A stretch of DNA of 35,442 nt, taken from a virus. This document shows, one piece after another, positions 24,417 through 30,692 of the stretch; position 1 is the stretch's first letter, and the number at the start of each line of letters is the position of its first letter. The stretch spans positions 1 to 35,442 of IMG/VR virus record IMGVR_UViG_3300044610_000369. One strand, 5' to 3'. The notes below the pieces were generated by a model, which had not been told where the DNA came from, did not search any database, and saw nothing but the letters and a program-made list of their open reading frames with translations. The position numbers and the translations under genes are program-made.

Positions 24417-24456
24417 AAATTAGCCGAGTTTTCTTAGCGGAACACTCGGCTAATTT
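24417..24456. promoter_or_regulatory. 13-bp perfect hairpin in the minus-strand leader
   Basis: AAATTAGCCGAGT (24417-24429) pairs fully with ACTCGGCTAATTT (24444-24456) around a 14-base loop. On the minus strand it lies in the leader of the 100-aa gene with no U-tract after it. On the plus strand a weak T tract follows (GTTGGTGTGTTTTT). It may be an attenuator, an antisense terminator or a dyad bound by a regulator. Confidence 0.6.
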
Positions 24457-24505
24457 GTTGGTGTGTTTTTAAGTTCAGGGAAATTGTTTTAAGTTTATTT
24501 ATTTT

Positions 24506-24536
24506 CTGATTTATACGCTATCAACTGTCAAATCAG
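24506..24536. promoter_or_regulatory. Interrupted inverted repeat, candidate operator
   Basis: CTGATTT (24506-24512) and AAATCAG (24530-24536) are inverted around 17 bases. They lie just downstream of the minus promoter's predicted start, where a bound regulator would block transcription. Inferred from position and symmetry only. Confidence 0.4.
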
Positions 24537-24557
24537 TTATTTATTTAACTTACTAAT

Positions 24558-24587
24558 ATTGTACCCATATTTGTTTAGTTTTGTCAA
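24558..24587 (-). promoter_or_regulatory. Sigma70-like promoter for the minus-strand cassette
   Basis: On the minus strand a perfect TTGACA (24587-24582) and TACAAT (24563-24558) are separated by 18 bases. This is one of the two clearest promoters in the genome. It would drive the 24286-22225 cassette and lies 21 bases past the end of the HTH gene. Confidence 0.65.
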
Positions 24588-24607
24588 ATAATCTTAAGTA
24601 ATATTGT

Positions 24608-24868
24608 TTAATTCTTTTTAAGTTTATTATCAAACTTTAATTTCATTTTTTCTTTGAAATCATTTACATCTGATTCTTGATAATAAACTCTATTTCCCGC
24701 CATATCAAATTTTTGTCCTTTGAGTATGCCTTTTTCTTCCCACCTAGCCACGGTATAAAGTTCAACTGGAGTATTTAGTTCTTGACTAAGCAACTTAGCA
24801 ACTTCGGCTCTGGTTAAATAACCTTTAGGTCTGAAAGTTGGGGTCGTGTCGTGTTTTGGGGTTTCCAT
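24608..24868 (-). CDS. MerR/excisionase-type helix-turn-helix regulator
   Basis: The 86-aa protein has YLTRAEVAKLLSQEL, then a YTVARWEEKGIL recognition-helix segment, a short wing (FDMAGNRVYYQESDV) and a basic tail. That is the winged HTH of MerR-like and excisionase-like proteins. It diverges from the antirepressor gene across 95 bases and is followed by promoter and repeat elements. It is the best candidate for the phage repressor or a transcriptional switch. With no integrase present, an excisionase role is unlikely. Confidence 0.7.
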   Translation of the reverse strand: METPKHDTTPTFRPKGYLTRAEVAKLLSQELNTPVELYTVARWEEKGILKGQKFDMAGNRVYYQESDVNDFKEKMKLKFDNKLKKN

Positions 24869-24897
24869 GAATAATAATTTTGAAAGGGTTACTTTAT

Positions 24898-24903
24898 ATT
24901 ATA
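24898..24903 (-). promoter_or_regulatory. Candidate -10 for the HTH gene
   Basis: TATAAT on the minus strand lies about 30 bases before the HTH gene's ATG. No good -35 was found at 16-18 bases, so this is tentative. Confidence 0.3.
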
Positions 24904-24927
24904 CAAGAAAACATTTAAAAAGAGTCG

Positions 24928-24933
24928 TATAAT
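24928..24933 (+). promoter_or_regulatory. Candidate -10 for the antirepressor gene
   Basis: TATAAT lies 30 bases before the ATG at 24964, back to back with the minus-strand TATAAT at 24898-24903. The -35 is weak, which would suit a regulated promoter. Confidence 0.35.
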
Positions 24934-24963
24934 TAAGAGTATGCACAAATAAATAAAATAAGA

Positions 24964-25689
24964 ATGGAATTAACAATAATCAAGATTGAAAACAAAAATA
25001 ATCAGCAATTAGTTGGTGCGAGAGAATTGCACAACTATTTAGAGAATAAACGCCAATTCACTGATTGGATAAAGCAAAGAATAGACCAGTACGATTTCAT
25101 TGAAAACACTGACTACATCGTTACACAAATTTGTGAAACCTTCCAGAGCTTAAACCCAACGACAGAATATTACTTAACTTTAGACTGTGCTAAACAGCTT
25201 GCAATGGTTGAAAACAATGAGAAAGGTAAATCAGCTAGATTGTATTTTATTGAAGCAGAGAGAAAATACAAAGAATCTTTAGTTAAACCAAAAGAATTAA
25301 CTATTTTAGAAATTTTGGAAATAGCGACTCAGTCCGAAAAAGAAAGGCTGAGATTGCAAGCTGAAAATGAGGAAATGAAACCAAAAGCTGAATATTTTGA
25401 TGCTTTAGTGGATAGAAATTTACTAACCAATTTTAGAGATACTGCTAAAGAATTTGGAATGAAAGAATCAGATTTTATTAAATTCATGCTTGAAAAGAAA
25501 TTTATCTACAGAGATGGCAAAGGAAATTTAAAAGCCTACGCAAGCACAATAGAAAAGGGCTTGATGGAATATAAAGAATTTACTAATAAATACAATGGAA
25601 AAGCGGGCGTTCAAACTTTAATCACTCCCAAAGGGCGAGAAACATTCAGACTGTTAATTTCCAAAGACAATTTTAAATTTGAGGAATAA
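24964..25689 (+). CDS. Phage antirepressor (AntA/AntB plus KilA-C domain)
   Basis: The 241-aa protein begins with the AntA/AntB domain (about residues 10-90): VGARELHNYLENKRQFTDWI, then YDFIENTDYI and a YYLTLDCAKQLAMVE core. From about residue 125 it has the KilA-C/ANT domain, with NFRDTAKEFGMKESDFIKFMLEKKF, IYRDGKG and TPKGRETFRLL. Both are standard parts of phage antirepressors that inactivate or displace repressors. It faces away from the HTH gene and is followed by the replication leader. The ribosome binding site is weak. Confidence 0.85.
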   Translation: MELTIIKIENKNNQQLVGARELHNYLENKRQFTDWIKQRIDQYDFIENTDYIVTQICETFQSLNPTTEYYLTLDCAKQLAMVENNEKGKSARLYFIEAERKYKESLVKPKELTILEILEIATQSEKERLRLQAENEEMKPKAEYFDALVDRNLLTNFRDTAKEFGMKESDFIKFMLEKKFIYRDGKGNLKAYASTIEKGLMEYKEFTNKYNGKAGVQTLITPKGRETFRLLISKDNFKFEE

Positions 25690-25695
25690 ATTAAC

Positions 25696-25717
25696 ATAAG
25701 AGGATTTTCATGTTAAA
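25696..25717 (+). promoter_or_regulatory. Short hairpin after the antirepressor
   Basis: AACAT (25694-25698) pairs with ATGTT (25711-25715), extended by flanking TT/AA, just past the antirepressor stop. No T-tract follows, so it is a weak terminator candidate at best. Confidence 0.25.
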
Positions 25718-25802
25718 TATTTCGGTATTAATTAACATTACTTGTTTCAATATTGCAAAGCAAATCAGTCAATTACATATAGCTATTTTGCTAAAATTAG
25801 GG

Positions 25803-25933
25803 TATAATGATTATGTGTTTGTAGGACTAGATAGGTCAAGATTAGTACCCTTGACTGAAAGCTGACTGTTTACAGTTGCTAGTTCCTTCCTTTTAATAAA
25901 CAGATTGTAAACAGGTATAGGAGAAAAATTTGA
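25803..25933 (+). promoter_or_regulatory. Replication operon promoter element and structured leader
   Basis: A perfect TATAAT lies at 25803-25808 without a clear -35. The following 120 bases contain GTCAAG/CTTGAC (25835-25840 with 25850-25855) and a 9-bp inverted pair, CTGTTTACA (25866-25874) with TGTAAACAG (25906-25914). ACTGT/ACAGT (25865-25876) is also a small dyad. AGGAG sits ten bases before the first ATG, immediately after the second arm, so folding could hide or expose translation. Confidence 0.45.
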
Positions 25934-26227
25934 ATGATAAGAATAGATACTAGACTTTTAGATTTAATTCCAAAAATTGGAGCTGATGCTTTTGGAATTT
26001 TATGTTTGTTATGTAGAAAAATGGACGCAGAAGGTAAATGTTGTCCCTCTCGCAAAACCTTACAAGAGGAATCTGGATTTGGACGAGATAAGTTAGATAA
26101 GGCAATTAAAAGCTTAAAAGAAAACAATTTAATTTCTATTTTGCAAGGAAAAAATCCAAATGGTGGATTAAGTACAAACATTTATACAATTCACACCTTA
26201 AACTGTCAAAAGGGAGAGGTGGCTTAG
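25934..26227 (+). CDS. Winged-helix replication-type protein
   Basis: The 97-aa protein follows the HTH_36 plan: DAFGILCLLCRKMDAEGKC, then CPSRKTLQEESGFGRDKLDKAIKSLKENNLI and a wing with GGLSTNIYTIH. This domain opens many phage and plasmid replication initiators. Here it is a free-standing gene whose stop is directly followed by a second winged-helix protein, so it may be a split partner or a regulator of the operon. Confidence 0.7.
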   Translation: MIRIDTRLLDLIPKIGADAFGILCLLCRKMDAEGKCCPSRKTLQEESGFGRDKLDKAIKSLKENNLISILQGKNPNGGLSTNIYTIHTLNCQKGEVA

Positions 26228-27250
26228 ATGGAAGGTAATATTTCTTTTGAGAAGACCGAAGCCAACTTTACAATCATTGCAAATCATATATTGCGTGATA
26301 ATCGAGTGAGTTTAAAGGCTAGGGGCTTATACGCAACTATTCAAGGTTTTCCAGATAGTTGGAACATGTCAATTAAAGGGTTGGAGAGTATATTAAAAGA
26401 TGGAAAAGATTCTATTAGAGCGAGTTTAAAAGAATTAATTGAATTTGGTTATATTGAGTATTCCAAGTTTCAAAATGAAAAAGGTTACTGGATGCATAAA
26501 TACAAATTGCTTATTAGCCCTAAAACGGAAATTCCAAAAGTGGAAAATCCAAAAGCGGAAAACCCTACTTCGGAAAACCCTACTTCGGAAATTCCAACAT
26601 CGGGAAATCCGCCACAATTAATAAACAATAAATCAAATACACAAGTAATTAAAAAACAAGTATTAAATATTATTCCCGATTTTTCGGAAAATTGTACAGA
26701 CTTGTCTGCTAACGCAGACGAAAGTTCTAACTTTGAAGTAAATACTATTTCTTCTTTTTCCAACACCGAAAATTTCAGCCAAGAAATACAACCTTTAAAA
26801 AGTCAAAACTTAAATCTAAAGCAAAAAGAAAAGGGGTCGTTCGGTACTGAACTAATACAAAGAGAGAATGAATTAACGGTTAAACCAATCAAAGACCCCT
26901 ATCCCTGCCCTATTTTTAAACGGCTTTGGGTGGGTTATTCAACTGTAGCAAAAGGTAAGCAAGGCGGAAAAGATGTGGCTTACAGAGCTTGGCTTAAGGT
27001 TAAAAACAAGGCAAGTCTTCAAGATTTTGAGAAAGCGATAGCGGCTTATTCACTGTCCAAGCGAGTTAAAGATGGTTATATTCAAAAGTTTGCCACTTTT
27101 TTAAATTCGGGACAATGGGAAACAGAGCTAGAAAACGGTTCGCAATCAATGCAAGCAGAGATTGACAGAGCAAAAACCAGAGCCTTAATTGAGCAATTGG
27201 ACGCTGAATTGGAAGAAGAATACAAAGCAGGAACTAGACGGAGACCTTAA
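26228..27250 (+). CDS. Replication initiator (winged helix, lambda O-like organisation)
   Basis: The 340-aa protein has an N-terminal winged-helix domain (about residues 1-97) with ILRDNRVSLKARGLYATIQGF, then ESILKDGKDSIRASLKELIEFGYI. A linker of six pentapeptides (about 101-130) of E-N-P-T-S type follows, and then a C-terminal helical region with VAYRAWLKVKNKASLQDFEKAIAAY. This architecture is typical of phage replication initiators that bind origin repeats and recruit host replisome proteins. The linker is coded by 15-bp tandem units that may themselves be the origin. Confidence 0.7.
   Translation: MEGNISFEKTEANFTIIANHILRDNRVSLKARGLYATIQGFPDSWNMSIKGLESILKDGKDSIRASLKELIEFGYIEYSKFQNEKGYWMHKYKLLISPKTEIPKVENPKAENPTSENPTSEIPTSGNPPQLINNKSNTQVIKKQVLNIIPDFSENCTDLSANADESSNFEVNTISSFSNTENFSQEIQPLKSQNLNLKQKEKGSFGTELIQRENELTVKPIKDPYPCPIFKRLWVGYSTVAKGKQGGKDVAYRAWLKVKNKASLQDFEKAIAAYSLSKRVKDGYIQKFATFLNSGQWETELENGSQSMQAEIDRAKTRALIEQLDAELEEEYKAGTRRRP
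26526..26615 (+). repeat. Six tandem 15-bp units inside the initiator gene, iteron/origin candidate
   Basis: Units start at 26526, 26541, 26556, 26571, 26586 and 26601. Units 3 and 4 are identical (CGGAAAACCCTACTT), and the others keep GGAAA and a CC at fixed positions. They code for the pentapeptide linker of the initiator. Lambda and related phages place iterons inside their initiator gene, so this is a candidate replication origin, though pure linker expansion is possible. Confidence 0.5.
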
Positions 27251-27255
27251 ACACA

Positions 27256-27858
27256 ATGGAAAATTTTATTTTAGAAAACTTACAAGAACTTCAAAGACTT
27301 GGCTATTTGAGCCAAAATAATCAAATTGATTTCAAAACGGCAAAGTCTTGGGAAAAAGCATTGTCAGATTTAGCTCTAAAAGACTTGAGAGGAGTCTTTC
27401 AGCATATAGTTAAAAATGGCTTGCCTACTGACGAGAAGGGAAACAAAACATACACTTTAACACCAGCAGTTTTCAGAAGAATATACTCTGACTTGCAACC
27501 AAAATACAAGCCGTTTAAGGCTTTAGACAAAGCGGTTGAAAGCATGGTTAATAGCTCTGTAATTGAGCATTTAAAAACAAGAGAAAGCCCATTTATTCAC
27601 ATTTTACGCAATGAACCAGACAATGAGCGGGCTTATTTTGGATTGAAAGGCTTGTATGTACTTTTGAAAGATGATTTAGCTATTCAAAAAATTGATGACA
27701 TTTACGAGCCAAATATCGACCGCTTAAAACAAAAATCATATCAACTCGGAAGTCAAACCACTGATCAATTTTTGGAGCAGAAAAGGCATTACTGGTATGA
27801 AGCAGACATAGTCAGTTTTTTAACCAACAGGAAGGAGTTGACCAATGAAACCTATTGA
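27256..27858 (+). CDS. Candidate helicase loader (position-based)
   Basis: The 200-aa protein is helical, with LALKDLRGVFQHIVKNG, then TYTLTPAVFRRIY near the N-terminus. This resembles the small helical N-terminal domain of phage helicase loaders of the G39P type, but the resemblance is weak. It follows the initiator by five bases, the usual loader position, and no helicase is encoded here. Its 3' end overlaps the next gene by 14 bases. Confidence 0.35.
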   Translation: MENFILENLQELQRLGYLSQNNQIDFKTAKSWEKALSDLALKDLRGVFQHIVKNGLPTDEKGNKTYTLTPAVFRRIYSDLQPKYKPFKALDKAVESMVNSSVIEHLKTRESPFIHILRNEPDNERAYFGLKGLYVLLKDDLAIQKIDDIYEPNIDRLKQKSYQLGSQTTDQFLEQKRHYWYEADIVSFLTNRKELTNETY

Positions 27859-28054
27859 AGTTAGCGAAGACTTTTTAAATAAGCTGTTAGCTAGCCAGTC
27901 TAGCCAGCATAAATACGCTCCCATGGGTTTATTTTATAGAGAAGGAGAAAACGGCTTGTGGATAGCCTGTGATAACTCTACTGGCGATGCAGTTCTTAAA
28001 TTATTTAAAATGAAGCAAAAAGCTTATAACTGGCTGGGGGCAAGCAATGAGTAA
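27845..28054 (+). CDS. Small hypothetical protein (69 aa)
   Basis: A 69-aa protein with a GLWIACDNSTGDA segment and a C-terminal basic helix. The GGAGTTGACCAATG context provides GGAG before the ATG. It overlaps both neighbours, so it is part of the replication operon. Function unknown. Confidence 0.65.
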   Translation: MKPIEVSEDFLNKLLASQSSQHKYAPMGLFYREGENGLWIACDNSTGDAVLKLFKMKQKAYNWLGASNE

Positions 28055-28451
28055 TATTAAAAAAGTAAATTATGATTGTGCTAAACAAGCATTAGACGAG
28101 TTAAAACGCAATCCAACCAACAACGGAGCTTATATTTTAGCCGTTCAAATGGCGGAAAAGGAAGCATTTAATATTAAAAACTGGGAAATAGAAGTTGAAG
28201 AACTTGGTTCTCAGTGGCACGCAATTAATGCTCGGATTTCGAAAGGGGTCGAGTTCTTAGACAATTATCAGTATGTTATTTCACCCAAATATTTTAATTT
28301 GTGTCTTAAAAAATTCAATACGCTTCTCTCTGACAGGGAAAAGCTAGAAAGTAGATACAAGGAAATTTCTGAATATTTAACTCTATTTACTGGCCATAAA
28401 GCCTATTCTAACAATTTTGCCAATCAACCAAAACTGGAGTTAGCGGCATGA
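28047..28451 (+). CDS. Hypothetical helical protein (134 aa)
   Basis: A 134-aa, largely helical protein with a probable coiled-coil part (about residues 85-120). It overlaps the preceding gene by eight bases and the next by four. No family recognised. Its place suggests an early replication or host-takeover accessory. Confidence 0.65.
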   Translation: MSNIKKVNYDCAKQALDELKRNPTNNGAYILAVQMAEKEAFNIKNWEIEVEELGSQWHAINARISKGVEFLDNYQYVISPKYFNLCLKKFNTLLSDREKLESRYKEISEYLTLFTGHKAYSNNFANQPKLELAA

Positions 28452-28873
28452 AACAAGTTAATTTAAAACCATTTGAAGCACTGGCAGAGGCTTATCAAAA
28501 CACTTTTAACACAAACAAAGAAGATTTGGAAAACCTGAAAGTGCCGTACAAATGCATTTACGACCGTTTGAAAGCAGAGACTAAGCCAAATGCTATTCAA
28601 CGGCTAATTATTGTGTCTAAAGATGTTTTTGCCATGCTCACACAGCCACACAATGAGTTAATTTATTATGAATTTGAGAAAGATCCATTATTAGCCGATT
28701 TAAGAAAAGAACTTGGCTTAACGCATGGCTTAGGCTTGAAAATTGATTTAGAAACCGAAATTGAAATACTGAATCATTGTAACGGATTGAATAAAACGGC
28801 TTGCCTATCCGCTCTCTGGGCATTCCAGAGGGTGTTAAATAATTTAATTAATAAGGAGTTAATCACACCATGA
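28448..28873 (+). CDS. Hypothetical helical protein (141 aa)
   Basis: A 141-aa protein, helical and without membrane segments. An LGLTHGLGLKIDLETEIEIL stretch near the middle is distinctive, but I cannot assign it. Four-base overlaps (ATGA) join it to both neighbours. Confidence 0.65.
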   Translation: MKQVNLKPFEALAEAYQNTFNTNKEDLENLKVPYKCIYDRLKAETKPNAIQRLIIVSKDVFAMLTQPHNELIYYEFEKDPLLADLRKELGLTHGLGLKIDLETEIEILNHCNGLNKTACLSALWAFQRVLNNLINKELITP

Positions 28874-29124
28874 CAACCGCCACGATGCAATCAACTTTTT
28901 TCACCAAAAATGATTTTACAATAAAAAAAGAATCTGAAATTTCAACCCACAAATTGAAAAAACTAAAATTTTTATTGAATAAAAGCAAAGAAGCTGAAAT
29001 TTTTGAAACTGAATTTTTCAAAGCTGAAAATTTGCCACCTGAAATTAAAATAATTAAGCAGTGGAATTTATTAAATTCCTTTGCGAAAAGTTTTATCGAA
29101 CAAGCAAAACACAGCCCAGTTTAA
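28870..29124 (+). CDS. Small hypothetical protein (84 aa)
   Basis: An 84-aa protein rich in Lys, Glu and Phe, ending in an amphipathic helix. The overlap with the previous stop (ATGA) and a GGAG sequence upstream support translation. It is the last gene of the replication operon before a 190-base gap with a compound hairpin and a strong promoter. Confidence 0.6.
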   Translation: MTTATMQSTFFTKNDFTIKKESEISTHKLKKLKFLLNKSKEAEIFETEFFKAENLPPEIKIIKQWNLLNSFAKSFIEQAKHSPV

Positions 29125-29143
29125 GCCTCGATTTTGGCGTTTA

Positions 29144-29196
29144 AATTAAAGGGGTGAATACTTATGACTATTTGTGAGTTTAAGCCCCTTAATATT
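29144..29196 (+). terminator. Compound hairpin after the replication operon
   Basis: AAGGGG (29149-29154) pairs with CCCCTT (29185-29190), extended with one bulge by ATT/AAT, and encloses a five-pair inner stem. A following A-rich rather than T-rich stretch makes plus-strand termination uncertain. It may be an attenuator. Confidence 0.3.
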
Positions 29197-29253
29197 AAAA
29201 AATAAACTAAAGTATGAATTTGTTAAAAAGTTTAAAATTTGTGAATAAAACTA

Positions 29254-29282
29254 TTGACAGGGTTTATAAACACTGTTAAGAT
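29254..29282 (+). promoter_or_regulatory. Strong promoter overlapping a 20-bp palindrome
   Basis: TTGACA (29254-29259) and TAAGAT (29277-29282) are 17 bases apart, and TGT before the -10 makes it an extended -10 as well. Bases 29257-29276 are palindromic except for one position pair, with a perfect GTTTATAAAC core (29262-29271). This is a textbook repressible promoter. It would transcribe the 50-aa gene and onward toward the terminase genes. Confidence 0.8.
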
Positions 29283-29315
29283 TATTCTTATAAATCAATC
29301 GAGAGAAAATACAAA

Positions 29316-29468
29316 ATGAAAAACGAAACTAAATCAAAAATTCAATTCGGAACAGGTGAAGATTCAGTAATTCACATTGTGGAAACTGATTCAGTAAATC
29401 AATATTTAAGTGATTTAGCCAATGCAGGTTGGAGACTTAATGAGATTACATTAATTGAAGTAATATAA
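29316..29468 (+). CDS. Small protein (50 aa) after the palindromic promoter
   Basis: ATG 29316 to TAA 29468, 50 aa. A GAGAGAAAA sequence lies upstream as a weak ribosome binding site. It has an N-terminal beta-like part and a helix-strand end (YLSDLANAGWRLNEITLIEV) reminiscent of small 'L...GW.l' phage proteins. It is the first gene after the strongest promoter, so it should be abundant. Function unknown. Confidence 0.6.
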   Translation: MKNETKSKIQFGTGEDSVIHIVETDSVNQYLSDLANAGWRLNEITLIEVI

Positions 29469-29490
29469 ATCAATCAAAGGAGAAAACAAA

Positions 29491-29754
29491 ATGACAGTAA
29501 CAATCAAAAACGAACCAAACAATATTAACAGAATAACACTTGAGCACACTGACAGACAATACGCTTTAGATGTTTACGAATCCAAAAATATTGGTACACA
29601 GTATTGCACTTTGTCCGATGGCACTATTCACAAAAGCGGTATTTTTATTAATATTGTGAAAGATAGAAATGAATTATTTGAAAGAGAAATTACTGATTTC
29701 TTCGGTAGAAAATGGACTCAAACAGAAAAGTATAATGAGTTTGTTTTAAAATAA
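29491..29754 (+). CDS. Hypothetical protein (87 aa)
   Basis: An 87-aa protein with a perfect AAAGGAG before its ATG, one of the best ribosome binding sites here. Beta-rich, with RITLEHTDRQYALDVYESK and a C-terminal DFFGRKWTQTEKY. Its stop shares one base with the next start. Family unknown. Confidence 0.7.
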   Translation: MTVTIKNEPNNINRITLEHTDRQYALDVYESKNIGTQYCTLSDGTIHKSGIFINIVKDRNELFEREITDFFGRKWTQTEKYNEFVLK

Positions 29755-29960
29755 TGCCAAGCAAAAAAGAAAGCAAATTAAATAAAGCCTTAACTGATTT
29801 AGGGCTTTCAAAGCAAGATATTGAATATGCCACCACTAATAAACGGTCGGACATTGGTAAGCCAAGGCATGAGCATAGCATTACTTGGTTTATGAATGAA
29901 TACGGCTTGACTTTTGCCCAAGCTAGAAGAAAACGACTTAAATTTTTAGGAAAATTATGA
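29754..29960 (+). CDS. Small basic protein, possible DNA-binding (68 aa)
   Basis: A 68-aa basic, helical protein (SKKESKLNKALTDLGLSKQDIEYA, then WFMNEYGLTFAQARRKRLKF). Two helix pairs and a strongly basic end suggest nucleic-acid binding, but no family matches. It overlaps both neighbours (TAATG upstream, ATGA downstream). Confidence 0.6.
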   Translation: MPSKKESKLNKALTDLGLSKQDIEYATTNKRSDIGKPRHEHSITWFMNEYGLTFAQARRKRLKFLGKL

Positions 29961-30160
29961 AATATAAAATAAAACGCAAAAATGATTTTATGAATGAAAA
30001 TGTAATCGAAAACTTTCCTCATTATGAAAAAGGAAATATAGGATATGGCTATTTAATTGCCACTTTAGACAGGCGAATATTATATTTTTATGCTGGTGAT
30101 AATTTTGAACAAAACTATGAAGATGTGACAAAAGATTATGACATTATAGAAGTGTTATAA
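29957..30160 (+). CDS. Small hypothetical protein (67 aa)
   Basis: A 67-aa protein with a beta-rich GYGYLIATLDRRILYFYAG core. It overlaps the previous gene by ATGA and lies 31 bases before the terminase small subunit. Unrecognised, probably co-expressed with packaging genes. Confidence 0.6.
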   Translation: MKYKIKRKNDFMNENVIENFPHYEKGNIGYGYLIATLDRRILYFYAGDNFEQNYEDVTKDYDIIEVL

Positions 30161-30191
30161 TAATAACACGGAGCGTTTATTTGATTTATTT

Positions 30192-30692
30192 ATGAGTGAA
30201 AAAGAGCTTTCAATCAAGCACTTAAATGTGATAGATGATTATTTTGACAATGGGCAAGACTGGATTAAGGCTTACAAAGCAGTTTACCAAAAAGCTAATG
30301 AGAATAGTGCGAGAACCGAATCAGTAAAACTTTACAAAAAACTCTCAAAAACTCAATATTTTTCTGAAAAACTCACAAAAGTCAGGAAAATTTCCGAAGA
30401 GAAGTTTCAAATTAATAGGGAATGGCTTTTGGAGCAACATAAAAAAGTTTATGAATCAGCAATGGCTGGTGATACAATTTTAACTGAATCGGGTAGCTAC
30501 ATAAAGCTTGACCGAAATGCTGCTAATAAATCGCTAGATCAACTGACAAAAATGATAGGTGAGTATGCAACCTCGAAAGACGGCGAAGCCAAGGAAAAAA
30601 TTGCACAACTGGAAAAAGAATTGGAAATATTAAAAACCCAAAAACTAACTGCTGATACTTACTTGCAAGCTTTGAAAGCGCTTAAAGAATGA
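30192..30692 (+). CDS. terS: Terminase small subunit (putative)
   Basis: The 166-aa protein opens with a helical DNA-binding part containing FDNGQDWIKAYKAVYQKANENSARTESVKLYKKLSKTQYF. The 'W.kAY....N...A......L.k...v..y' pattern is typical of Terminase_2-type small subunits. A C-terminal coiled coil (about 135-160) would mediate ring assembly. The next gene is the large subunit, overlapping by ATGA, which firmly supports the role of recognising phage DNA for packaging. Confidence 0.75.
   Translation: MSEKELSIKHLNVIDDYFDNGQDWIKAYKAVYQKANENSARTESVKLYKKLSKTQYFSEKLTKVRKISEEKFQINREWLLEQHKKVYESAMAGDTILTESGSYIKLDRNAANKSLDQLTKMIGEYATSKDGEAKEKIAQLEKELEILKTQKLTADTYLQALKALKE

Larger units (their letters stand above)
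24383..24582. repeat. Pair of 14-bp direct repeats in the control region
   Basis: ATTTGTTTAGTTTT occurs at 24383-24396 and again at 24569-24582. The second copy lies in the spacer of the minus-strand promoter. Two identical sites about 186 bp apart, one within a promoter, are typical of repressor sites that act by looping. Confidence 0.5.

Noticed and set aside
26526-26615. CRISPR array
   Set aside because: Units are directly tandem with no spacers and lie in a coding frame.
26435-26766. Repetitive frames on both strands over the initiator linker
   Set aside because: They result from the 15-bp tandem repeat read in other frames.
29690-30022. 110-aa minus-strand frame
   Set aside because: It covers three coupled plus-strand genes with better ribosome binding sites.
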